In this document: positions 28,323 to 36,446 of the stretch, piece by piece
Layout of the letters: every line of letters begins with the position of its first letter
Position numbering within the stretch: the first letter of the stretch is position 1
DNA from: Terrimonas sp.
GTDB lineage: Bacteria > Bacteroidota > Bacteroidia > Chitinophagales > Chitinophagaceae
Direction: 5' to 3'
NCBI RefSeq assembly: GCF_003075435.1
Contig: NZ_QCZJ01000006.1
Span: 124,001 to 188,000 of the forward strand
Length of the DNA stretch: 64,000 bases
Notes under the pieces: generated by a model
Told to the model about the DNA's origin: nothing
What the model saw: the letters and a program-made list of their open reading frames with translations, nothing else
The model's database searches: none
Program-made: the position numbers and the translations under genes

Positions 28323-29534
28323 TTATTGTTTGATTCGCTTGTTTACTATTTTCTTTACTTCGTCTTTTAATTGTTTTGGAGTTGGCAACTTTTCTTTCAA
28401 TAAAGCAGGTAACGATTTAATATATTGATATTCACTTACCCCTATCGGATGGTTGATGTTTTGTAATGCATAATCAACGTCAATATTATCTTTTGCTCCG
28501 CAAAGAATTATTCCAATTGTAGGGTTGTCTGTAGATTGTCTGAATTTTTTATTAATCACATTCAGGTAGCCATTCATTTGTCCCGTATCTTCCCATTCAA
28601 ATTCGTCCATCTTTAAATCAATTACAATAAAACTGTGAAGGAGGAGATGGTAAAACAGTAAATCAATCTTCCTGTTTTTTCTTCCAACTCTAAGCGCAAC
28701 CTGCCTGCCAACAAAAGCAAAGCCAGCACCTAACTCAATAAGAAACTCTTCGATGTGACGAATAATTTGTAGCTCCAGTTCGAATTCGGTAATTTCCTCT
28801 CCCAATTGTAAGAAGCCAAATTTGTATGGATCTTTTAAAATTTGGTTGGCTAAGTCACTTTGGGTTTTTGGTAGCGTAAGATGAAAGTTTGTGCTTTTTT
28901 TTGCTTTTACCTGCCGCTGGTATAAATCAGTATCTATCTGGTATCGTAATACCGCCCTGCTCCAGTTGTTTTCAATGGTTTTATGTATATACCAACTGCG
29001 TTCGGTAACATCTGTAATTTTATCAAGAAGATATATATGATGACCCCATGGAATGCTGGCCAGCTCTTCATTTGAGAAGAACCATTGTATATTATTAAAT
29101 TGCGCAGCAGCTTGTTGCGTAATTAGGTTTTCTGTGCTTATGGTAGAAACTGAGTTATTGTTTTTGCTTACTTTTACTTTATTTGCAACCTGCTTTTTTT
29201 CTGCCTTTTTATTACTTTGTTTTAATTGCGCAGCAAGTTGCTGCGTAATTAAAAATTCAGGATAGGCTTCAGCAAATTGCTTCATATACAACAGGTTTCT
29301 CATAGAGAAACCCAGTAAGTCAGGAAATCCTTTTTGTAAATCGATTGATAGTTGTGTAATTATTTTCGCACCCCATTTTTCTTTATCAATTTTTTGTACT
29401 ATTTGCCTGCCTATATACCAATATAAAACAAGCATATTTTGGTTAACCTTTAATGAGGTTTGCAGTGTTGACTGATTGATATTCTTTTTTAATTCTACCA
29501 GCCATTGGCGATATTCTTTTGGTGTGTTTTTCAT
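28323..29534 (-). CDS. DUF1016 (YhcG-type) PD-(D/E)xK nuclease family protein
   Basis: Protein of 403 residues with the DUF1016 N-terminal helical domain (YRQWLVELKKNINQ, LVLYWYIGRQIV) and C-terminal YhcG nuclease-like domain containing GRKNRKIDLLFYH and HSFIVIDLKM (about residues 282-308), the Asp and Asp-x-Lys core of the PD-(D/E)xK fold. Family members are linked to restriction-modification, transposition and DNA repair, without one defined role. Its start overlaps the B12/GTPase gene by four bases (ATGA) and it ends 9 bases before the mutase start, so it lies between two halves of one enzyme. A Lys-rich insert of about 42 residues is bounded by a near-duplicated LITQQ-AAQ segment. Confidence 0.85.
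   Translation of the reverse strand: MKNTPKEYRQWLVELKKNINQSTLQTSLKVNQNMLVLYWYIGRQIVQKIDKEKWGAKIITQLSIDLQKGFPDLLGFSMRNLLYMKQFAEAYPEFLITQQLAAQLKQSNKKAEKKQVANKVKVSKNNNSVSTISTENLITQQAAAQFNNIQWFFSNEELASIPWGHHIYLLDKITDVTERSWYIHKTIENNWSRAVLRYQIDTDLYQRQVKAKKSTNFHLTLPKTQSDLANQILKDPYKFGFLQLGEEITEFELELQIIRHIEEFLIELGAGFAFVGRQVALRVGRKNRKIDLLFYHLLLHSFIVIDLKMDEFEWEDTGQMNGYLNVINKKFRQSTDNPTIGIILCGAKDNIDVDYALQNINHPIGVSEYQYIKSLPALLKEKLPTPKQLKDEVKKIVNKRIKQ
29098..29251. repeat. Near-palindromic direct repeat within the nuclease gene
   Basis: Two 28-base copies (29098-29125 and 29224-29251), identical at 25 positions and 126 bases apart, flank a Lys/Asn-rich insert of 42 codons. Each copy is close to palindromic (AATTGCGCAGCA ... 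TTGCTGCGTAATT). Other DUF1016 proteins usually pass from this ITQQ-AAQ segment straight to PWGHH, so the second copy and insert look like an internal duplication. Confidence 0.7.
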
Positions 29535-30943
29535 TTTTCAGGTGTTTTATTCAGAATGGTTATACTACCGTTTAGTTGATATAATTGAGTGGCAATGGTG
29601 CTTTGCTCATTCACCCAATTATTATAATTACGGATGGTTTCGCTAATCTCACTTAAATACCGGATCCTGCTATCAGGAATAATACTGCTCTTTTTAATAG
29701 CTTCTTTCTTAACGGACCCAGCAATTTTTGATGGGCATGCTATTTGCAGTTTATCATTTATTTTGTTTGATAATAAATCAAATAAATGATTAATCCCCTC
29801 ATCATTAAATTTGTTGGCACATACACCCAATACCGGCAGGTCTTCATCTTTTGCTGTAAACAATTGATGATTTCTTTTGTATTGCTTTCTTACATCCATT
29901 AATGCATCTTCAGCACCGGGCTTATCAAACTTGTTTATGACTATGATATCAGCATAGTCCAGCATATTTATTTTTTCCAGTTGAGAGGCTGCACCATATT
30001 CAGGCGTCATCACATATATACTAACATCACAATGATCAACTATGCTAACATCACTTTGACCAACTCCGGCACTTTCAAGAATGATGCAATCATATCCTTC
30101 ATTCTTACAAAGTGCAATAGCTTGTTGTGCCACACTGCTTAAGGCGGTATTATCTTCACGCGTGGCAAGCGAACGCATATAAGCCCGTGGATGGGAAATG
30201 GCATTCATCCGTATCCGGTCTCCCAGTAATGCACCTCCTGTTTTTTTCTTGCTCGGATCAACAGAAATAACAGCAATTGTTTTATCTGAAAATGCGGCAA
30301 GATAACGGCGTACAATTTCATCGGTAACGGACGATTTACCTGCGCCTCCTGTGCCTGTTATGCCTATAACAACAGACTTATTACCGGCAGTATTTAATGG
30401 AATGTCATCTGTAGTATTCGATTTCCCTTCTGCTGATGTTATAGCCTGCGCTAAATGTTTTATATTATGGGCTTCACCGAGCGGGTATTTTCCTTTTGCG
30501 GGTTCCTTAATCTTTCCATTGTGGGTATGTCCATTTGCGCAAAGCATTATTACATCCTCAATCATTCCTTCAAGCCCCATTTTTCTTCCATCATCAGGAC
30601 TGTATATTCTTGTAATACCATATTTATGCAATTCCTCAATTTCCTTCGGTAATATGGTACCTCCACCGCCACCAAAAATTTTGATATGGCTGGCTCCGTT
30701 TTTGTCCAGCAGCTCTTTAATGTATTTGAAAAACTCAATATGCCCGCCCTGGTAACTGGTAATAGCAACGGCTGTAGCATCTTCTTCTATAGCGCATTCC
30801 ACAATTTCATGTGCGGAACGGTTATGGCCGAGATGAATTACCTCCACACCTTTGCTTTGCAAAATGCGCCGCATAATATTGATTGCAGCGTCATGCCCAT
30901 CAAATAAACTGGTGGCTGTAACTATGCGGATTTTCTGCGACAT
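29531..30943 (-). CDS. B12-binding domain fused to MeaB-like GTPase (IcmF-type N-terminal half)
   Basis: Cytoplasmic protein of 470 residues. Residues about 1-140 are a cobalamin-binding Rossmann domain with LFDGHDAAIN supplying the B12 lower-ligand His, followed by SYQGGH and FGGGGGTILP. Residues about 190-400 are a MeaB/ArgK G3E GTPase: Walker A GTGGAGKSS (about 196-204), switch region DPSKKKTGGALLGDRIRM, ESAGVGQSD, and the NKFDKPGAED base-recognition motif. In IcmF these are the first two modules and are fused to the mutase; here the mutase is a separate downstream gene, so the two proteins together have about 1119 residues, near the usual fused length. The GTPase would protect or reload the B12 cofactor. 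Overlaps the nuclease gene by four bases. Confidence 0.9.
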   Translation of the reverse strand: MSQKIRIVTATSLFDGHDAAINIMRRILQSKGVEVIHLGHNRSAHEIVECAIEEDATAVAITSYQGGHIEFFKYIKELLDKNGASHIKIFGGGGGTILPKEIEELHKYGITRIYSPDDGRKMGLEGMIEDVIMLCANGHTHNGKIKEPAKGKYPLGEAHNIKHLAQAITSAEGKSNTTDDIPLNTAGNKSVVIGITGTGGAGKSSVTDEIVRRYLAAFSDKTIAVISVDPSKKKTGGALLGDRIRMNAISHPRAYMRSLATREDNTALSSVAQQAIALCKNEGYDCIILESAGVGQSDVSIVDHCDVSIYVMTPEYGAASQLEKINMLDYADIIVINKFDKPGAEDALMDVRKQYKRNHQLFTAKDEDLPVLGVCANKFNDEGINHLFDLLSNKINDKLQIACPSKIAGSVKKEAIKKSSIIPDSRIRYLSEISETIRNYNNWVNEQSTIATQLYQLNGSITILNKTPEK

Positions 30944-31040
30944 GCACTCAATTGTATAAGCAGAATAAAGTTAATATAAAAAACTAACAGATATTAGTTG
31001 TCTCTCCCGGCAAACCTTTACCATATGGTTAATGTTAGTG

Positions 31041-31048
31041 CAAACGTA
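31041..31048 (-). promoter_or_regulatory. Candidate -7 box TACGTTTG for the B12/GTPase operon
   Basis: On the minus strand this reads TACGTTTG, a match to TAnnTTTG, about 98 bases before the start of the B12/GTPase gene. No good -33 element is seen at 19 bases. It is back to back with a plus-strand box 10 bases away. Confidence 0.4.
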
Positions 31049-31057
31049 TTCGCAAAA

Positions 31058-31065
31058 TAGGTTTG
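31058..31065 (+). promoter_or_regulatory. Candidate -7 box TAGGTTTG for the fucose operon
   Basis: TAGGTTTG matches TAnnTTTG and lies about 50 bases before the ATG at 31117. The -33 region (TTAG near 31035) is weak. It would drive the fucose catabolic genes divergently from the mutase operon. Confidence 0.45.
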
Positions 31066-31116
31066 GCCTACAGCAAAAATGGGAGTAGTTTAGTCCACTC
31101 AAAAAGGAAAATCAAC

Positions 31117-31980
31117 ATGAAACTGATTCGATTCGGAAAAGCAGGCAAAGAAAAACCCGGCATTCAATTGGAGAATGGACAGCGTATTGATATATCTTCA
31201 TTTGGTGAAGATTATACTGAAGATTTTTTTGCTACAGATGGCATAAACAGGCTTGCGGCATGGCTAAAAAATAATCAGCAATCAGCACCTGTGGTTGATG
31301 GTGCAGAAAGACTGGGTGCTCCGATCCTTCGCCCATCGAAGCTTATTTGTATAGGCCTCAATTATTCCGATCATGCCGCTGAAAGTAATATGCAGCTTCC
31401 GGTTGAGCCAATCATATTTTTTAAATCTACTACCGCCATTACCGGTCCGAATGATGATATTGTTATTCCTAAACACAGTACGAAAACAGACTGGGAAGTA
31501 GAGCTGGCCGTGGTAATAGGTAAAAAAGCATCTTATATTGAAGAAAAAGACGCAAACAATTATATAGCCGGTTATATGCTGCATAATGATTACAGCGAAA
31601 GAGCTTTTCAACTGGAAAGAAGCGGGCAATGGGTGAAAGGAAAAAGCTGTGATACATTTGCGCCTATAGGTCCATGGCTTGCAACACCGGATGAAATTAA
31701 AGATGTGAATAATCTTCGTTTATGGCTTACCGTTAATGGTAAAACTTACCAGGACGGCAATAGTAAAAATCTCATCTTTAAAATACCTTTTATCATCTCC
31801 TATTTAAGCCAGTTTATGACCCTGCTTCCAGGCGATATTATTACTACAGGAACCCCAGCTGGTGTGGGATTAGGCCAAAAACCTGCCCCCATTTATTTAA
31901 AGGCAGGAGATGTTGTGGAGTTAGGTATTGATGGATTGGGACAAGCTAAGCAAACCCTGGTAAGCTGGACTGGTAACTGA
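31117..31980 (+). CDS. Fumarylacetoacetate hydrolase family protein, probable 2,4-diketo-3-deoxy-L-fuconate hydrolase
   Basis: FAH-fold hydrolase of 287 residues counted from the ATG at 31117; the longer frame starting with TTG at 31063 adds unconserved residues. Signature elements are IGLNYSDHAAE, the metal-binding Glu/Asp region WEVELAVVIGKKA, YMLHNDYSERAFQ and the C-terminal GDIITTGTPAGVG. In the oxidative L-fucose pathway this family cleaves 2,4-diketo-3-deoxy-L-fuconate to pyruvate and lactate, and the mutarotase, lactonase, SDR and FucP genes that follow fit that role. Other FAH enzymes (ureidoglycolate lyase, homoprotocatechuate pathway) would have different neighbours. First gene of the presumed operon, preceded by a TAGGTTTG box. 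Confidence 0.85.
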   Translation: MKLIRFGKAGKEKPGIQLENGQRIDISSFGEDYTEDFFATDGINRLAAWLKNNQQSAPVVDGAERLGAPILRPSKLICIGLNYSDHAAESNMQLPVEPIIFFKSTTAITGPNDDIVIPKHSTKTDWEVELAVVIGKKASYIEEKDANNYIAGYMLHNDYSERAFQLERSGQWVKGKSCDTFAPIGPWLATPDEIKDVNNLRLWLTVNGKTYQDGNSKNLIFKIPFIISYLSQFMTLLPGDIITTGTPAGVGLGQKPAPIYLKAGDVVELGIDGLGQAKQTLVSWTGN

Positions 31981-32005
31981 TGATAACTCATTTAATGCTT
32001 TTTTA

Positions 32006-32338
32006 ATGAAACGATTTTGCCTTGCATGCGATCTTAAAGATGACCCTGAGCTTATTGCTGAGTATAAAAAAATACATACCAATATTTGGCCGGAGATAGC
32101 CCAACGAATAAAAGATGACGGCATTACTGTAATGGATATTTTTCTTACAGGAAATCGTATGTTCATGATTATGGAAACGGCCGATGACTTTTCTTTTGAT
32201 GCGAAGGGAGATTCAGATGCCAGTAACCCCCGCGTGCAGGAATGGGAAAATTTTATGTGGAAATTTCAACAGGCATTACCCTGGGCTAAGCCGGGCGAAA
32301 AGTGGGTGTTGATGGAAAAGATTTTTGAACTTAAATAA
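32006..32338 (+). CDS. L-fucose/L-rhamnose mutarotase family protein (RhaM-like)
   Basis: Small cytoplasmic protein of 110 residues, the normal size for the RhaM (DUF718) dimeric alpha-beta barrel fold. It starts with RFCLACDLKDDPELIAEYKKIH, keeps the active-site pattern HTNIWPEI, IFLTGNRMFMIME, and ends WENFMWKFQQALPWAKPGEKW, where the tryptophans line the sugar pocket. It would interconvert alpha and beta anomers so the dehydrogenase gets the right form. The neighbours indicate L-fucose rather than L-rhamnose: no rhamnose isomerase or kinase is present. Confidence 0.88.
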   Translation: MKRFCLACDLKDDPELIAEYKKIHTNIWPEIAQRIKDDGITVMDIFLTGNRMFMIMETADDFSFDAKGDSDASNPRVQEWENFMWKFQQALPWAKPGEKWVLMEKIFELK

Positions 32339-32348
32339 GCTTGAAATA

Positions 32349-33020
32349 ATGAAACAGGTACTTCTATTTTTTTCTTTAGTAATTATACTTACTGTTATAT
32401 CTGCTTTTTCATTCCAGCAAAAAAAGAAAGTTATTTTCTTTGGTGATTCTATTACGCAGGCAGGCGTTGGACCCACAGGCTATATCACTGTATTGCAGCA
32501 ATTGCTTGCAGCCAATGGAAGAGATAAAAGTTTTGAGCTGATTGGTGCAGGTATCGGGGGAAATAAGGTATATGATCTTTACCTGCGCCTGGAAGATGAT
32601 GTGTTGTCGAAAAAGCCTGACCTTGTATTTATTTATGTTGGCATAAATGATGTATGGCATAAAAGATCACATGGCACCGGCACTGATGCTGACAAGTTTG
32701 AGAAGTTCTATAATAAACTGATTGATAAAATTCAGGCAGCGGGAGCAAAAGTGGTGATTTGCACACCAACAGTTGTAGGTGAGAAAAAAGATTATGTGAA
32801 TGAGTTAGATGGAGACCTGAATAAATACGCAGAAATTATAAGAGGCATTGCAAAAAACAAGAATGTTGAATTAATCGATTTGCGCAAGGCAACTGTAGCT
32901 TATATCTACACCCATAATCCTGAAGATAAAGCAAAAGATATTTTAACTACAGATGGTGTGCATATGAATGAAACAGGAAATAAGTTTTTAGCAGATCAGT
33001 TTTTACCGTTTATAAAGTGA
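32349..33020 (+). CDS. Secreted SGNH/GDSL hydrolase
   Basis: Exported esterase-type hydrolase of 224 residues from the ATG at 32349; an upstream in-frame ATG at 32325 would give eight extra residues that spoil the signal peptide. The leader KQVLLFFSLVIILTVISAFSF is followed by SGNH blocks: GDSITQ (nucleophile Ser), GAGIGGNKV (Gly, Asn region), GINDVW (GxND) and DGVHMNETG (Asp-x-x-His). Such enzymes remove acyl groups from carbohydrates. Its place inside the fucose operon suggests it deacylates a fucose-containing glycan in the periplasm before uptake; that role is inference. Confidence 0.85.
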   Translation: MKQVLLFFSLVIILTVISAFSFQQKKKVIFFGDSITQAGVGPTGYITVLQQLLAANGRDKSFELIGAGIGGNKVYDLYLRLEDDVLSKKPDLVFIYVGINDVWHKRSHGTGTDADKFEKFYNKLIDKIQAAGAKVVICTPTVVGEKKDYVNELDGDLNKYAEIIRGIAKNKNVELIDLRKATVAYIYTHNPEDKAKDILTTDGVHMNETGNKFLADQFLPFIK

Positions 33021-33135
33021 GTTGATTTGGAGATTTGTGAATTTGGAAATTTGAAAAGGGTAAACCAGGAGGCGTTTTGATGAAAGATTAAACGTCTAGA
33101 TTTACTTATCACTTACCACTTATTACTTACCACTT
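33021..33135. repeat. Low-complexity repeat text between esterase and lactonase genes
   Basis: Two kinds of short repeated words fill this gap: TTTGGAGATTTGTGAATTTGG-like text (33025-33053) and ACTTATC / ACTTACC alternation (33102-33135) running into the lactonase start. They resemble the words in the repeats near 1920, 3890 and 23480. No gene. Confidence 0.55.
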
Positions 33136-33957
33136 ATGACTATCGACACTCATGTTCATTTCTGGAAATATGACCGTAAGCGTGACGGCTGGATGGATGA
33201 TATGAAGATACTGCAGCAGGATTATCTTCCGGAAACAATTGCTTCTACTTTAAAAAGAAATGGTATAGATGGATGTGTGGCGGTGCAGGCAGATCCGTCG
33301 GAGGTGGAAACAAGGTTCCTGGTAGAACTGGCAAAAACACACGATATTATTAAGGGTGTGGTTGGCTGGATTGATTTCCAGGCAAATGACGTTGCCGAGC
33401 GCCTGCAGCATTTTGCTGTAAATCCCTCCATTAAAGGGTATCGCCATATTGTGCAAAGCGAACCTCATGAGTTTTTGTTAGGTAAAAAATTTCAAAGTGG
33501 TGTAGCTGCATTAAAAGAATATGGTTATACCTATGATGTGTTGATATATCATCACCAGTTAAAACCGGCAGTGGAATTTGTGTCAAAGTTTCCGGAGCAA
33601 AAACTGGTACTTGACCATTGCGGCAAACCCAGTATCAGGAATAAAGACATAAAGGAATGGAGTATATTGATTAGAGAAATGGCTCTTCATCCCAATGTAT
33701 ATTGCAAACTGAGCGGATTATTTACCGAAGCCAACTGGAAGGATTGGAGTGCGGCAGATTTCTACCCCTATCTTGATGTGGTGTTTGATGCGTTTGGTGT
33801 AGACAGGCTGATGTTTGGTAGTGACTGGCCGGTAATATTGGTTGCCGGAATGTATGTGCAATGGAAAAGCCTGTTGGAGAAATATATGGAAAATTATAGC
33901 GAAGAAGACCGTGAAAAAGTATTCGGGGCTAACGCCGTTCAATTTTATAATCTCTGA
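33136..33957 (+). CDS. Amidohydrolase-superfamily lactonase, probable L-fuconolactonase
   Basis: Metal-dependent hydrolase of the COG3618 type, 273 residues. It begins with the metal motif DTHVHFW (HxH, residues 5-7), has the family elements GWIDFQAND, KGYRHIVQ, LDHCGKP (about 155-161, metal-ligand His) and FGSDWPV (about 232-238, catalytic Asp). Known members of this branch open L-fucono- or L-rhamnono-lactones. Between the mutarotase and a short-chain dehydrogenase it would hydrolyse L-fucono-1,5-lactone to L-fuconate in the cytoplasm. No signal peptide. The family is certain; the precise lactone is inferred. Confidence 0.85.
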   Translation: MTIDTHVHFWKYDRKRDGWMDDMKILQQDYLPETIASTLKRNGIDGCVAVQADPSEVETRFLVELAKTHDIIKGVVGWIDFQANDVAERLQHFAVNPSIKGYRHIVQSEPHEFLLGKKFQSGVAALKEYGYTYDVLIYHHQLKPAVEFVSKFPEQKLVLDHCGKPSIRNKDIKEWSILIREMALHPNVYCKLSGLFTEANWKDWSAADFYPYLDVVFDAFGVDRLMFGSDWPVILVAGMYVQWKSLLEKYMENYSEEDREKVFGANAVQFYNL

Positions 33958-33982
33958 TCATAATAAATTTTAAATTGAAAAT

Positions 33983-34762
33983 ATGGATCTGAATCTTGCG
34001 AATAAGGTATATATAGTTACAGGTGGTGCAAAGGGTATTGGGGCGGCTATCAGTAAAGGCATTGCCGCCGAAGGTGGCATTGTGGTGGTAGTGGGACGTG
34101 GTAAAGATGATAATATTAAAATAGTAGATGAAATTGTAAAGGCGAAAGGTAAAGCGAGTTATGTAACGGCTGAGTTGTCTCAGGCACAGGCTTGCAAAGA
34201 AGTAATAGATTTTACAGCAGAAAAATATGGACAGATTGACGGCTTGATAAATAATGCGGGTATTAATGACGGTATTGGATTAGAAAATGGATCGCCCGAA
34301 AAGCTTTTTGAATCGCTGCACAAAAATTTAAGCCACTATTATAACCTTGCACATTATGCTTTGCCTTATTTAAAGAAAAGCAAAGGGAATATTGTGAACA
34401 TCGGTTCTAAAGTGGCAACAACCGGACAGGGGAATACTTCTGGTTATGCTGCCTCAAAAGGAGCGATTAACGCACTTACAAGAGAATGGGCAGTTGAACT
34501 GTTACCCTATTCCATTCGTGTTAATACTGTATTACCAGCTGAAGTATGGACACCACTATATGAAAACTGGATCAATAGCTTGCCAAATCCAAAAGAAAAA
34601 TTAGAACAGATTGTTTCTAAAATTCCTTTTGAAAAAAGAATGACAACCGCCGAAGAGATTGCTGACATGGCGATATTCCTGCTGAGCAGTAAATCGAGCC
34701 ATACTACCGGGCAGATCATCTATGTAGATGGTGGATATACGCATCTCGACAGATCACTGTAA
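33983..34762 (+). CDS. Short-chain dehydrogenase, L-fucose pathway
   Basis: Classical SDR of 259 residues: cofactor motif TGGAKGIG (about 12-19), NNAG (about 88-91), catalytic Ser in NIGSKVATT (about 137-145), YAASK with catalytic Tyr and Lys (about 154-158), and the C-terminal SSHTTGQIIYVDGGYTH. In fucose oxidation two dehydrogenase steps exist: L-fucose to the lactone and 2-keto-3-deoxy-L-fuconate to the diketo acid; either could be this enzyme. Only one SDR is present, so the second step must be encoded outside the window or by this enzyme. It follows the lactonase by 25 bases. Confidence 0.85.
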   Translation: MDLNLANKVYIVTGGAKGIGAAISKGIAAEGGIVVVVGRGKDDNIKIVDEIVKAKGKASYVTAELSQAQACKEVIDFTAEKYGQIDGLINNAGINDGIGLENGSPEKLFESLHKNLSHYYNLAHYALPYLKKSKGNIVNIGSKVATTGQGNTSGYAASKGAINALTREWAVELLPYSIRVNTVLPAEVWTPLYENWINSLPNPKEKLEQIVSKIPFEKRMTTAEEIADMAIFLLSSKSSHTTGQIIYVDGGYTHLDRSL

Positions 34763-34790
34763 ATATTACTCAACCTCAATAACTGATTGC

Positions 34791-36047
34791 ATGGCATTAA
34801 CTCCCTCTTCAACTACAGCATCCGTAAGTTCGAAAGACTCAAACAATTATACCTTTCCCTTAATACTGGTAACCAGCTTGTTTTTATTGTGGGGGCTGGC
34901 TTATGGATTATTGGATGTGCTGAACAAGCATTTCCAGGAAGCATTGAATATTACCAAGTCAAGATCAACATTGTTACAGGCAGCATATTTTGGTGCGTAC
35001 TTTTTAATAGCCTTGCCAGCCGGTTTGTTTATGAATAAGTTTGGATATAAAAAAGGAATACTGCTCGGGCTTTTGTTATATGCATTTGGTGCATTTCTTT
35101 TTTATCCATCCGCTCAAACGGCGAGTTTTAATTTTTTTCTTGTAGCGCTTTTTATATTGGCATCAGGATTAACCTGTTTGGAAACCGCCGCCAATCCTTA
35201 TGTTACGGTTTTAGGCAAGCCGGAAACTTCAGAATTCAGGTTGAATTTGTCGCAATGCTTTAATGGCGTCGGTTCGTTTATAGGCCCCATTATTGCAGCG
35301 CATGTTTTTTTTGGAGAGAGCTCTGCCAACGACCCGACCAATCTTGATTCAGTAAAGATGGTGTATATAATTATTGCTATCGTGGTTTTGTTTGTGGCAT
35401 TTTTATTCTGGAGAACATATTTACCTGAAATTAAAGAGGAAAAGACGGGCGATAGTCTGTTAAACAGTTTGCCGGGTGCTGCTACCGGTACTCAGAAGTC
35501 ATTATTCCAGCACAGTCATTTTGTATATGGCGTAATTGCCCAATTTTTTTATGTGGCTGCCCAGGTAGGGGTAGCAGCGCTTTTTATTAATTATTGTACG
35601 GAGGCAAAAAGCGAAATTGATAATGCCAAGGCGGCATATCTCCTTTCTATAAGTCTTGCATTATTTACGGCAGGTCGTTTTGTGGGCACCGCATTAATGA
35701 GGAAGATCGCTCCCAATATATTGCTAACTATTTTCGCTTTGGTTAATATTGTACTTTGTGCTGTAGTGGTATGGGGCAGCGACTGGCTTTCTGTATATTC
35801 CCTTATGGCTGTTTTCTTTTTTGAATCCATTATGTTCCCCACCATTTTTGCATTAGGCGTTAAAGACCTTGGGCATCATACAAAAAGAGGATCTTCTTTT
35901 CAGATCATGTCGATAGTTGGTGGCGCTTTAATGCCTTTTGTAATGGGTTTATTAGCTGACAAGGGTACAGCACATTCCTATATCGTTCCTTTGCTTTGTT
36001 TTGTGGTGGTTGCCTGGTATGGATGGCGGGGGTACAGGGTAAAGTGA
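34791..36047 (+). CDS. fucP: L-fucose:H+ symporter FucP-type MFS permease
   Basis: Inner-membrane MFS transporter with twelve predicted helices, 419 residues from the ATG at 34791; an earlier in-frame ATG lies inside the SDR gene. The first helix reads LILVTSLFLLWGLAYGLLDVLNKHFQ-like text, with the GLLDVLNKHFQ signature of FucP; SRSTLLQAAYFGAYFLIALP and TCLETAANPYVTVLG carry the conserved Glu and Asn of the sugar path. Proton-coupled import of L-fucose is the known activity of E. coli FucP; related proteins carry glucose, galactose or N-acetylglucosamine. The mutarotase, lactonase and FAH genes of the same operon support fucose. Confidence 0.87.
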   Translation: MALTPSSTTASVSSKDSNNYTFPLILVTSLFLLWGLAYGLLDVLNKHFQEALNITKSRSTLLQAAYFGAYFLIALPAGLFMNKFGYKKGILLGLLLYAFGAFLFYPSAQTASFNFFLVALFILASGLTCLETAANPYVTVLGKPETSEFRLNLSQCFNGVGSFIGPIIAAHVFFGESSANDPTNLDSVKMVYIIIAIVVLFVAFLFWRTYLPEIKEEKTGDSLLNSLPGAATGTQKSLFQHSHFVYGVIAQFFYVAAQVGVAALFINYCTEAKSEIDNAKAAYLLSISLALFTAGRFVGTALMRKIAPNILLTIFALVNIVLCAVVVWGSDWLSVYSLMAVFFFESIMFPTIFALGVKDLGHHTKRGSSFQIMSIVGGALMPFVMGLLADKGTAHSYIVPLLCFVVVAWYGWRGYRVK

Positions 36048-36446
36048 TAAAAAAGCAAATATATTTATAGCTTAAAGTAGAAAATAAACGAAGCCCAGCA
36101 TAATGGCTACAGTTTGTTTTTCCTGTAGATATGTAAAGCAAAGAAGAAGAAAATATATATTATTTGATATAAAGCCTCCGGCAAGAATATTTTATTCCAT
36201 CGCGCACCTCAACTATATAGCAATGCGTTCAAAGGTTGTTGTTTATAAATAAAACACTTCAGTTACAATACTTATTGCGGGGACGCCGTTATTCAAGTCT
36301 GATACTGGATATACCGTATTAATTTTTCATAATTATTATATATCAAATTAGAATTTCTGTTTGATACCAACCTTCGCTCTAAAATATCACTGCAGTCCTG
36401 ATTCATAGGATCGTCAGTTTTCTAGAGTCAGCATATATGATGATAA
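36048..36446. other. AT-rich intergenic region without supported gene
   Basis: Gap between fucP and the giant secreted protein gene. A frame of about 48 codons starting at 36102 has no family resemblance. I find no complete TAnnTTTG box, hairpin terminator or repeat here. Confidence 0.5.

Noticed and set aside
31063-31116. Earlier TTG start for the FAH-family gene
   Set aside because: The added residues are not conserved and the candidate TAGGTTTG promoter overlaps this stretch, so the ATG at 31117 is preferred.
34728-34790. Earlier in-frame ATG for fucP
   Set aside because: It lies inside the SDR gene and would add residues outside the FucP fold; ATG 34791 gives the normal N-terminus.
36102-36250. 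Possible small gene of about 48 codons between fucP and the giant secreted protein gene
   Set aside because: No conserved motif, no promoter box and no strong codon pattern; it could be chance in an AT-rich gap.
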